NCBI RefSeq assembly: GCF_001042715.1
Contig: NZ_CP009687.1
Location: forward strand, 2,781,418-2,845,417
Direction: 5' to 3'
From: Clostridium aceticum
Lineage (GTDB): Bacteria > Bacillota > Clostridia > Peptostreptococcales > Natronincolaceae
Length of the DNA: 64,000 nt
In this document: one piece after another, positions 47,252 to 56,751 of the stretch
Numbering within the stretch: position 1 is the first letter of the stretch
How the letters are laid out: every line of letters starts with the position of its first letter
Made by a program: the position numbers and the translations under genes
The notes under the pieces: generated by a model
Databases searched by the model: none
Seen by the model: the letters and a program-made list of their open reading frames with translations, nothing else
What the model was told of the DNA's origin: nothing

Positions 47252-50200
47252 TTAATTATTAATTAACTCTGCTTTTATTAATAGACTTCTTATTGCTGCT
47301 AATGATTCTGCATGTGTTAGTGTACCTTTAGGGTCTAAAATTCCATTGCCTTTACCACTGAAGATTCCAGCATCTACAGTTCTTCTTACATAGGCTGTTG
47401 CCCAATCGGATACTTCATTACTGTCTACAAATAAAGATAGTTTATCTTCACTATTATCAAGAATTTTAACGATGTCCATGGCTTTTGCATACATTGTCAT
47501 GGCCTCTTCTCTGGTGATGGTTGCACCTGGCTTGAAGGTTCCATCAGGATAACCTTTAATGATACCCCAATCATTTGCTATTAGTACACTTGTCAAATGC
47601 TTATTCTTGGCAAGATCTGTAAACCTATTCTCTAAAGTATGTCCTTCTCTATATAGACCCAATGCTCTTACTATATACTCTGCAAATTCTGCTCTTGTAA
47701 CTGCTTTGTCTGCTTTAAAATTTTGATAATCTACTAATACAAGCCTTGAAGCCATATCATTTACAATTGCTTCTGACCAATGTCCTTTAACTTCATCTAT
47801 GAAGACTGGACTCCAAATGATTGAATAGGAAGAGTTTGTAAGTGAGTTTAGTCTTGAATATGTCTTACCATCCTTTTGGAATATTTCTGTTGGTATATGG
47901 CTATAGGAACTATTTGCATTAGATACAATGCCTGTTGTAATCTTGTTTTTATCTACACCATTAGGAATTTCAATTATGCGCTGAGCATAAGTATTAAATC
48001 TATTAATTTTAACCTCCTTAAAGGTGCCGTAATCAGTCGATGTCCTTGCTATAATTTCAAATTTTACAGGTTCAACTACGATCTCATGACCTAATGCTTT
48101 TGCTTGTTCTTTGAGCATTTCACTTTCTATGGATGATGTTTTATCAATATTTAATTCAATGTCAATAGTGTGTAAGCTATCTGAAGGTACCCCCATTAAT
48201 TCTGCGATTTTTTCAATTGCGAAGTTTTGTGCATCTAAGTGGTATTGAACTTGTTCTTCTATTATCGAAACTCTAAAGTCGTTGTCTTCCAGATTTTTAA
48301 CAATATCTCCCGTCAGTAAGACTCTAGTAATATCCCCTGGGGTTGTTATAGAAAAAGAAACCTCTTTGTTCGTTTGATTTTCTTTTGCATATTCTTCTAT
48401 TAGGCTATTTATCTGCTGGGAATCTACTACTAACTTTATTTCTCTATTACCGTCTATTTCTGTTATGGTTTCTGTGGCAAGTTTCTGAACTTGGTCTTGA
48501 GTGGTTATAATAACTTCTTTGTTATTTGATAGTGGTGTTGAATCACCCCCACCTCCACCACCTGATGAATTTCTTGGTGGTGCTACTGATTCAGCACGGG
48601 TTACTGTTACTGTGTATGTCTTTATGCTGCCATCCTGTGCTGTCACCTCTACTTTTACAGTATTTTCGCCTGCGTTTAGATTGATTGCCTGTGATGGCTG
48701 CCCACTTCCCACTACATATCCGTCTACTATTACTGTTGCTCCAGCATCAGCTACTATCGGCGTTATTTTTATATTTGTCACGTTATTGGCCACGTTTGCC
48801 ACATAGCTTGTTGTACCATAGTGAAATTCAGGCGAAAGAGTACCTTGGCTTAATATTAAACTGTTTAAATTTGCATTATATGATACCCATCTGGCATAAA
48901 TATGCATATCTGTAGTTATCGTTTCTTCAAAATTAAATTCTGTTGTAAAGCTATTATCGGTATACCATCCATCAAAGGTGTATCCAGCTTTGGTTGGATC
49001 TAAAGGTCTTGTTGCTTTTTGGTTATACGCTACTGTTTGATTTCCTACTGAACTTCCTCCATTTACATTAAAGTATACTGTGTAGGTTGGCTTTGAAGCT
49101 ACTGTTATATTTGCCGATAATGGGCTTGTTCTATTATTAAGTTTGTTTTCATTTAGTGTAATGGTTCCCACTCCAGCACTGCTGAGATTACCATATACCT
49201 CTGCTGTTACTATTGTTTCACTATTAATTACTTGTCCTATATTTAGGTTGCTGAAAACTCCACCTAAATTTATATCTGATTTATATACAGAGCCTATTAC
49301 TGTATCATTAGATATATTTAAAGTAAATATCTGATTAAAATCTTCTGTAAACTCTACATTGTTTGGACTAGCTATCATTGTAATACTATCTTGAGGTGTT
49401 AACCACTTTGCATAAAGGGTTCTATTTTCTGTAACTATATCTACTCCAAAGTTCCATTGGTTGATTAGCCCTGGATCTTTGTACCACCCTCCAAAGTTAA
49501 AGCCTGTTCTTGTTGGAGCTGTTGGGGTTGACAATAGGCTGTTGTAGTCTACTGTTTGACTTGCTACTGGGCTTCCACCTTGACTATCAAACTCTACAGT
49601 GTATTGAATGATATCCCATTTCCCATAGACATCTGTATCTTGGGTGATGGGTGTATTTTCAAAGTCGAAGCTCGTTGTGAAACTACTGTCGGTATACCAT
49701 CCATCAAAGGTATATCCTGTCTTTGTTGGAGGAGCTGGCTCTACAACTTTTCCATTATGCTCTATCGTCTGACTAGCAACTGCAGTGCCTCCATCTACAT
49801 CAAAACTTACGCTATATTGATTGATACTCCACCTTGCATATAAAGTTGTATGTGTTGTTACTGCATCTGTTGCAAAATCCCATTGGTTGATTAACCCTGC
49901 TTCCCTGTACCAACCACTAAAGCTATAGCCTGCTCTAGTTGGGGCTACTGGAGTCGATAATAGGCTGTCGTAATCTACCGTTTCACTACCTACTGAACTT
50001 CCTCCCTGAGAATCAAAAGTTACTGTATATTGATTAATGTTCCACTTAGCATAGATTACTGTATTTCCTGTAATTTCTGTATTGTCGAAATCAAACTCTG
50101 TACCAAAACTACCATTGGTATACCATCCATCAAAGGTATGGCCTGTCTTTGTTGGAGGTACTGGCTCTACAACTTTTCCATTATGCTCTATCGTCTGACT

Positions 50201-51443
50201 AGCAACTGCAGTGCCTCCATCTACATCAAAACTTACGCTATATTGATTGATACTCCACCTTGCATATAAAGTTGTATGTGTTGTTACTACATCTGTTGCA
50301 AAATCCCATTGGTTGATTAACCCTGCTTCCCTGTACCAACCACTAAAGCTATAGCCTGCTCTAGTTGGGGCTATTGGGGTTGGTAATATAGTATTGTAAT
50401 CCACTACTTCATTATCTACTGCACTTCCTCCTTGACTATCAAACTCTACAGTATATTGAATGATGTCCCATTTTCCAAAGACAGTTGTATCTTGGGTGAT
50501 TGGTGTATTTTCAAAGTCGAATTCTGTTGTGAAACTACTATTGGTATACCAATTATCAAAGGTGTGACCTACTTTTGTTGGGTTTGGAGCTGGTCTTACG
50601 GCTTTTCCATCCTCAGGAATATCTTGACTTGGAACAGTGGTTCCTCCGTCTACATTAAAGCTGACAGTATACTGAGGAATTTGTGGAAGAAAATAAAAAT
50701 CATACATATCTTGAATTTCTACTGCTGCTAATGCTCTTCCATAAACAATAAAATCATCCATATATCCATCAAAAAAATTAGGTGAACCATTGATACCGAA
50801 ACCCGATCCGATATACCAATCAGCAAACCAATGCCCTTCGCTAAAATCAATTGTCCCTGCATCGGGATGAATTTCACTAGCCGAGAGACTTCCATTAATA
50901 TATAGTTTCATTTCAGTACCATCCCAAACATAAGTAATTAAATGCCATTCATTCAATGGTACTATTTGGGCTGACTCAATTTCTACATAATTAAATCCCA
51001 TAGTCACTTTATTATCACTGGTATACCTAATATATAAATCACCTTGAAAATCAGGCAAAAACTCCCAAATACCTTGATCTCGAGCTTCTGTAACTTTTAC
51101 TAGAGTAGAAACAGAGATCTGACTATTCCCCCCTAATCTGGTTAGAAGGTATTTTCCATCAGCATAATAATCTTGAGTATAAATCATAGTTTTGCCATCG
51201 AAGAAAGCGGAAAAGCTCCCCTCCTTTGGATTTTGAGTATCGTACTGCAAAGATCCACCCTCTGAATAGATGTAACTCGACATCAAATGTCCCGTATCAT
51301 CTAAATGACTCTCCTCAAATCGCCATCTAATACTATAGTCTCCTGGGATAGAATCAATAGCATAAACAGATGAATCATTAATTGCTATAGGTATTACCAT
51401 GCAAATTACTAATAATAAAGATATTATTTTTTTTTAATATCAT
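47252..51443 (-). CDS. Large SLH surface protein with InlB-type repeats
   Basis: The open frame gives 1382 residues from an ATG at 51400. Order: LamG-like domain (about 20-235), six InlB/Flg_new repeats of about 70 residues (about 244-665, each ending in FxxWY ... YxKW), a beta domain, a seventh repeat, a cadherin-like beta-sandwich (LNSLILSQGTLSPEFHYGTT), a Gly-rich linker (SSGGGGGGDS), then SLH repeats (VKGHWSEAIVNDMASR, GIIKGYPDGTFKPGATITRE). A better start, the ATG at 51443 after GGGGTGA, gives MILKK and a full signal peptide, but only if an A9 run is read as A8. It is a cell-wall-attached adhesin-like protein, by inference. Confidence 0.85.
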
Positions 51444-51772
51444 ATTATTCACCCCTGTTCTTGTAGTATATTTCTAAGCTCCTGTGTAGCATTTTTGACC
51501 ACTAAAAAAGAAATACCCTCACTTTCTTTATTAATTTTCCTCCTACACTTATTCCACTAATAATTAAAAACTCAGTCGATATTTGTAGATATTTGTTAAT
51601 ATTCTTAATTCGTTATATTATAAATAATTCCTTCTTAAATTAACCTAAGAAATTCTTTATGGTAATTTAAGATAAAGCAAGAATAAAAAACTAAATTACT
51701 ATCACAGTAATAAAACAGTGGTTTCTACAGGTTTTCTTTCTGCAAAATTTCTTCACCCTTTCAAAGACAAAT
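51444..51772. other. Intergenic, no gene seen
   Basis: AT-rich upstream region of the SLH gene. It has the direct repeat GATATTTGT at about 51574-51592 and no clear promoter boxes. Confidence 0.3.
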
Positions 51773-51910
51773 CCCCTAAACACTCGTCTAGGGGAACATA
51801 TATCCTTTATTCGATTAATCTGAAACACTCTGAACCACTGACTCCAACCTATTTTTTCTCTATCAACACAACACTCTCAACATGTGTTGAGTCGGTGAAA
51901 GGGATATATT
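51773..51910 (-). pseudogene. rumA 3'-end remnant (copy J) with terminator
   Basis: The minus strand reads PFTDSTHVESVVLIEKK-stop at the core CTCAACATGT (51876-51885). The rumA terminator CCCCTAAAC ... GTCTAGGGG lies at 51773-51794 with T-rich sequence after it on the minus strand. It is the rightmost remnant, and its reading frame is unbroken up to the junction. Confidence 0.75.
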
Positions 51911-51947
51911 ATTTCAATCCCTAAATATATAATTCAATTTATTATAA

Positions 51948-53672
51948 TCAATTAATAATTTCAAATGTTTCCTCTAAATAATCATCTATACTACCATCAT
52001 AGTTACTTAAAAATGCACGTTCTTTAATTAACTCGCCTATACATATCAGTTTCGCTTCTCCATTAAAATAATCATTATTAAATCTATATATATTGTTTTC
52101 ATATTCTTTTGTTTCTGCAATTGATAGTATTACTTGGGTATCGTCTGGTTTATTCGTACCAATAAATTCTATAATTTTATTTTTATTTGCTGGATCTATA
52201 TCTTCTTTAAAAATTGCATCAAGCATAAAGGGAAATCTATGAATTGGGTCTGTTTTTTCTATTACTTTGTTAAATGCAAAGTTATATGCAAGTACTGTTT
52301 TATGAAGTTCGACACCCTGAGATGGAAAAGCTGAGATTTGATATAGTGATTTATAACGATCTTCTTTTAGTGGTTTTACACCTAATTCATCAAGGTAGGA
52401 CTGAAAAATCTTTGCAAATTCTTTACTCTTAACTAATCTGGAACTTTCAACATCTTCTTCTGTTTTAAAAGCTTTTAGATCATTTGATATTTTTTCCTTT
52501 TCAGATGTTAATTCACCTAGTTTATGTTTTATGTTGTCAATCAATTGTATGTTTACTTTATCCCTCAACCAATTATCAAAGGAAACATTGTATTTTTTAT
52601 ATTTCTTTAGTATTTCATATTCCTTCATTTTACGATTTTTACGCTTATCTATTTCTTTTCTTAAAGAATTTATTTCAGATTGCAAACTTTTTATCTTATG
52701 TTTACAATGCTCAACTTCTTTTTTTGTATCATTTTGTTCTTGAAGATACTTATAGGATTCACCAATACTAAAGGGAAGCTCTTGATTACAGCTAGGACAC
52801 TTTCCACTAATTGGATTTTGCTTTTTGTGATTTTTTGATATCATCCTAAGTAATGACTTTCTTTCTAAATAATAACTAAGTTCATTGCATTTAGAAATAA
52901 ATTTCTCTTCTTTTTCAATTAAGATCTGTTGGTTTTCACTATGTGAACCGATATACTCTTTAGACAATTCAGTAAACTGTTCATCTACTAATTTAGTAAC
53001 TAAAAATTCTTCATTATTTTGTTCTAAATTAATAAAAAATTTCATTTCATCCTCTTTGCTTTTTAGTTGTAGTTCAAGTTTCTGTTTCTTTTCTCTATCA
53101 ACAAAAGATTCTATCCCTAAGTAATAGTCCAAATAATCATTTTTAAAGTTTTTATAAAATTCAAATCCACTAAAAGCTTTTCTGAGGTAAACCCACCCAA
53201 CTGACTGCGGTATATAATAGGGTAAAAACATTGCTTCTATGGGAGCTACATTATATCCATCCTTATTTTCTAATCTTAAAGAAAAATCAAATAGTTCATG
53301 CATATATTCTTTTAATTTAATATGTTCTGCAGAATTATTTGCTTTTATACCATTGAATTTAATTGTTGGAAATTTCCCTCGCTTTATATAAAGAGTTTCA
53401 TCTTCTCTTATAAAAATCACTTGTTCTGTATTATTATTTTTTAATAATTGGCAGTCCACTCTTATTATTACTTCTTCGTCAATAATTTCTTTTAAATAGT
53501 CATTATTATCATTGATACCAAAAGTATATAGTATCAACTGAAAAACTGTACTTTTACCAGATGTATTTTTTCCATAAATAACATTAACACCATTATCAAA
53601 TTCCGAATGAAAATACTTATTATTACTTTCTGCGTATGCAACAAGTTTGTTTATAATTAGTTTTGTTCCCAA
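51948..53672 (-). CDS. SMC/Rad50-like ATPase, LmuB-like
   Basis: A 574-residue ATPase. Walker A GKNTSGKST is at about 34-42 in the Rad50-like context NVIYGKNTSGKSTVFQ. Two coiled-coil arms flank a zinc-hook-like CPSCNQELP near residue 290. A degenerate Walker B/D-loop (FPFMLDAIFKEDID) and QVILSIAETKE close the head. The start is a TTG at 53672 after GAGGG, overlapping the nuclease gene by 16 bases. The pairing with a DUF4297-type nuclease matches Lamassu-type anti-phage systems, where the SMC protein senses abnormal DNA ends and licenses the nuclease. No third gene (LmuC) is seen. Confidence 0.8.
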   Translation of the reverse strand: MGTKLIINKLVAYAESNNKYFHSEFDNGVNVIYGKNTSGKSTVFQLILYTFGINDNNDYLKEIIDEEVIIRVDCQLLKNNNTEQVIFIREDETLYIKRGKFPTIKFNGIKANNSAEHIKLKEYMHELFDFSLRLENKDGYNVAPIEAMFLPYYIPQSVGWVYLRKAFSGFEFYKNFKNDYLDYYLGIESFVDREKKQKLELQLKSKEDEMKFFINLEQNNEEFLVTKLVDEQFTELSKEYIGSHSENQQILIEKEEKFISKCNELSYYLERKSLLRMISKNHKKQNPISGKCPSCNQELPFSIGESYKYLQEQNDTKKEVEHCKHKIKSLQSEINSLRKEIDKRKNRKMKEYEILKKYKKYNVSFDNWLRDKVNIQLIDNIKHKLGELTSEKEKISNDLKAFKTEEDVESSRLVKSKEFAKIFQSYLDELGVKPLKEDRYKSLYQISAFPSQGVELHKTVLAYNFAFNKVIEKTDPIHRFPFMLDAIFKEDIDPANKNKIIEFIGTNKPDDTQVILSIAETKEYENNIYRFNNDYFNGEAKLICIGELIKERAFLSNYDGSIDDYLEETFEIIN

Positions 53673-54766
53673 AGTTCATCCCTCACTTCTATGTAAGCCG
53701 CATATATAGCAGCTTTAATAGTTATTGGTGCTAGTAGTGAATTCACATTATTCTTAAAATCCTCATAAAAAGCTTGAATGCAATCAATCTCTTCTATAAA
53801 ATTATCTAAATAATTTTTGTTTTTATAAACAAAAGAAAAAATCTTTTGATGTTCTACTTGTTGTTTGTCTTTAAATCTATCAATAGAATTGCAAAAATCT
53901 TCTTCAAATTTCTTCCTCTCGGAAATAACAATTCCTAATTTTTCACAAGCTTGTTTCTTTTCAGCACGCCACAGTTCTAATGCCATATTTTTAGTAGTTA
54001 TAATATTTAAAGCTTCATTCACCATATCACTACTAACACGTTTCGACTTATCCATAAGCTTTACGATATTCCCATTATTCAGTGTATTCTCAACTTCTCT
54101 AAATAGTAGCAGCAATGTGTCTACTGCTGCTCTGTGATCGCTAACCTTCTTTCCAAACAAACTATTAAAAAATCCTACCAAAGAGTCCTTTTGTTGCTTA
54201 TCCTTTTTGGGTAAATCAATATATGCCATTGAAACATTATCCAATTCCTCTAAACCAACTAAATTTTTTCCTAATAGCTTTTTAACTTCTGTTTCTATTT
54301 TGCTTGCTATCTCTTCATTTAAGTCTATAAATTTCAATCTATTATTAGATTCGTTAATAGTAGCAGTTATTCTTTCGCCATTTCTGTTTATACCATTATT
54401 TAACTTAATAGAGTTATTTGTAGTAAACTCTAGATTGTGATAATAGTTATCCCATTTAGGAATATTATCATTATGTAAAGCCGCCCCGACATCCAACATC
54501 TTTTTTAGTATTTCATACAGTTCCTTTCCTTGATTCCACTCTGAAGAAGATTTTTTTGCTTGATAAACATCAATAGATTCAATAAACTCATCATTCGACT
54601 GATAACAAAATAAAAAATCGTCATGATGCTCTAAACATATAAAGTACTTTCTATTTTTAATTTCTTTATATTTATCAAATAAAATGTATAAAGCACAATA
54701 TTTTTGAAATTCAAAACCTGTTGAACCATGTACCCCTGCATTAGCAGTTTTATTTGGTCTATCCAT
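53657..54766 (-). CDS. DUF4297-like (Cap4) nuclease, LmuA-like effector
   Basis: A 369-residue protein. The N-terminal 80 residues look like a PD-(D/E)xK nuclease of the DUF4297/Cap4 type: STGFEFQKYCALYILF, CLEHHDDFLF (Glu46 to Asp50) and the Q-x-K motif VYQAKK (69-72). The rest is helical and lacks a SAVED domain, so it is not a CBASS Cap4. It is translationally coupled to the SMC-like ATPase downstream. Together they form a probable two-gene Lamassu-like defence system. Nuclease activity is inferred from motifs. Confidence 0.75.
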   Translation of the reverse strand: MDRPNKTANAGVHGSTGFEFQKYCALYILFDKYKEIKNRKYFICLEHHDDFLFCYQSNDEFIESIDVYQAKKSSSEWNQGKELYEILKKMLDVGAALHNDNIPKWDNYYHNLEFTTNNSIKLNNGINRNGERITATINESNNRLKFIDLNEEIASKIETEVKKLLGKNLVGLEELDNVSMAYIDLPKKDKQQKDSLVGFFNSLFGKKVSDHRAAVDTLLLLFREVENTLNNGNIVKLMDKSKRVSSDMVNEALNIITTKNMALELWRAEKKQACEKLGIVISERKKFEEDFCNSIDRFKDKQQVEHQKIFSFVYKNKNYLDNFIEEIDCIQAFYEDFKNNVNSLLAPITIKAAIYAAYIEVRDELWEQN

Positions 54767-54862
54767 ATATTAATCCCTCCAATCAAAAAAACTAAAGATC
54801 ATATAATCTCAACCGAATACCATTTGTTACTTCGCCACAATTTACCAAATACCCTCTAATTT

Positions 54863-56467
54863 CTACAAAATATTTTCCTCCACCCTAACCCCACTCTTCA
54901 AAACAAAAACAAAATGCCTTGGCTTAAGAATCTCAATCTTCTCAACCAAGGCATTAAATATTTCATCATTAAATTCTTCTAGTAATCCGTCCATACTATC
55001 TAATATTTCAATAATTTCTCTTACTCTATCCCTATATTCCTCCTCAGCCTCATTTGCCCTTTCAAATTTAGCCTTCTCTTTTCTTAAATCTTCTAATTCT
55101 TGGGATATCCTTATGTATTCCTCATTATAAACTTCTCCATCCATTTGCCCACTGGTTTGTAGTTTCACCAGTGCCTTTAGTTCATTCTTTATATCTTCTA
55201 TCTTTTCACCTATCTTTTCTATCTCATCGCCTTTTGCTCTCTTCTTAAACACCTTCTCTATATTCTCCAATAGCGTCTTTGTGAAACCCTCTTTATTTTC
55301 CTGCATCTGATTAAATATCTTCACAAAAGCATCCTTTAGTACCTGTTCATCTACCGCCTTCATATCACAGGCATCTTTTCCCTGTTGAATATATGTCTTA
55401 CATTGCCATACAATTTTCTTGCTTTGATTATTACTGTTCCAAGTCCTTCTTCTAAAGGTATTCCCACAATCGCCACAAATAACTCTGCCACTAAAGGGAT
55501 ATTTGCTGGAATATTTTCCTCTATCCCCTTTTACATTGTTTTTGAGTAAGGCTCTTCTTTCTTTTTCCTCTTGAACCTTGTCCCACATTTCCTTGGGAAT
55601 AATGGCTTCATGGTTATCCTCTATAAAATACTGGTCAGCAAAGCCTTGATTCTTTACACGCTTATGGGTTAAAAAATCTACCGTCACAGTCTTTTGTTGA
55701 AGTAATGCTCCATAATATTTTTCATTGGTTAGTATAGTAGTTATTGTGCTGTCCCACCATTTTTTATTACCTGTCACTGTAGGTATTTTATCTTTTTCTA
55801 AGCCATTTGCGATAGCCTGATAGCTTTTTCCTTCCAAATATTCCTGATAGATTCTTTTTACTATTTCTGCTTCCTCTTTATTGATAACTAGATTACCATT
55901 CTCATCTTTATCATATCCAAGGAACCTAGTTGTGTTGCAAAATACCTTACCATCTTTAAAGCCTTTTACAATGCCCCATCTGGAGTTTTCTGAAATACTT
56001 CTTGATTCTTCCTGTGCCAAAGAACTAAAGATGGTCATCATGACCTCCCCTGAAGCTTCTAGGGTATTTATTCTTTCTCTCTCAAACTCTATTGCCACCC
56101 CTATTCCCTTTAACATCCTTGCATATTTTAAAACATCCTCTGTATTCCTAGCAAATCTTGAAATAGATTTTGTAAGAATTAAATCAATCTTTCCTGCTTT
56201 AGCCTCCGCTATCATTCTTTGAAACTCAGGTCGTTTTTTTGAATTGGTTCCTGATATCCCTTCATCGGCAAAAACATCAACAAGCTCCCACTCAGGGTTA
56301 TTCTGAATGAGAGCTGTATAATGGGATACTTGTGCTTGATAGCTATTAAGTTGTTCTTCGTGATTGGTACTTACCCGACAATAGGCTGCTACTCTTTTTA
56401 TTTCATTCTTTGACCTTCCATTAAACTGCTTATACTCTGTAGGTTTTAATATAACTGCTTTTGCCAT
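54863..56467 (-). CDS. Large serine recombinase (integrase), intact
   Basis: About 534 residues. The resolvase domain carries the catalytic Ser in AAYCRVSTN, plus FADEGISGTNSKKRPEF and ILTKSISRFARNTEDVL. Then a recombinase domain (FLGYDKDENGNLVINKEEAE, LLQQKTVTVDFLTHKRVKNQ), a zinc ribbon (CGDCGNTFRRRTW ... WQCKTY) and a coiled coil (400-500). A frame opens at 56476, but AAGGGATGG precedes the ATG at 56467. Such enzymes integrate elements at specific sites. The rumA scars to the left are its plausible target, by inference from this window. Confidence 0.92.
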   Translation of the reverse strand: MAKAVILKPTEYKQFNGRSKNEIKRVAAYCRVSTNHEEQLNSYQAQVSHYTALIQNNPEWELVDVFADEGISGTNSKKRPEFQRMIAEAKAGKIDLILTKSISRFARNTEDVLKYARMLKGIGVAIEFERERINTLEASGEVMMTIFSSLAQEESRSISENSRWGIVKGFKDGKVFCNTTRFLGYDKDENGNLVINKEEAEIVKRIYQEYLEGKSYQAIANGLEKDKIPTVTGNKKWWDSTITTILTNEKYYGALLQQKTVTVDFLTHKRVKNQGFADQYFIEDNHEAIIPKEMWDKVQEEKERRALLKNNVKGDRGKYSSKYPFSGRVICGDCGNTFRRRTWNSNNQSKKIVWQCKTYIQQGKDACDMKAVDEQVLKDAFVKIFNQMQENKEGFTKTLLENIEKVFKKRAKGDEIEKIGEKIEDIKNELKALVKLQTSGQMDGEVYNEEYIRISQELEDLRKEKAKFERANEAEEEYRDRVREIIEILDSMDGLLEEFNDEIFNALVEKIEILKPRHFVFVLKSGVRVEENIL

Positions 56468-56523
56468 AAAATCCATCCCTTCAAATATATTCTTTTGGGT
56501 GTGTCAATGATATAATTCATCCG

Positions 56524-56688
56524 TCAACTAATCAAGTGAATTCCTTGATTTTTAGCCATTTGAAAGGACTTTTTATTCTCTGTGTCAATCTCTCTAAACT
56601 CTTCTTCTGTAATAAGATTTCTATCCTGTAACTGTTTTAAAATATGTACACTTAATAGATAACCTACGCTTTTGTTTCCCCATTCCAT
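56524..56688 (-). CDS. Small SHOCT-like protein before the recombinase
   Basis: A 54-residue frame begins MEWGNKSVGYLLSVHILKQL and continues with QDRNLITEEEFREIDTENKK. The LITEEEF pattern resembles SHOCT domains, which are often encoded beside recombinase genes. AGGGGGT lies upstream. It is in the same orientation as the recombinase. Function unknown. Confidence 0.6.
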   Translation of the reverse strand: MEWGNKSVGYLLSVHILKQLQDRNLITEEEFREIDTENKKSFQMAKNQGIHLIS

Positions 56689-56751
56689 TCTATATAACTA
56701 CCCCCTAGTCTTTGATAAAAATTAAATACCCATAATAGCTGTGAATTTTTC

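Noticed and set aside
49500-50700. Regular repeats that could look like a CRISPR array
   Set aside because: The period is about 210-213 bases and the repeats encode InlB-type protein domains in one frame. There are no short spacers.
1-51910. The dispersed CTCAACATGG repeats as ends of an insertion sequence
   Set aside because: They are never paired as inverted repeats. All point the same way, and the adjoining sequence codes for the RumA C-terminus and its terminator.
53657-54766. CBASS Cap4 effector
   Set aside because: The nuclease-like head matches, but there is no SAVED domain and no CD-NTase gene nearby. An SMC-like ATPase partner favours a Lamassu-type system.
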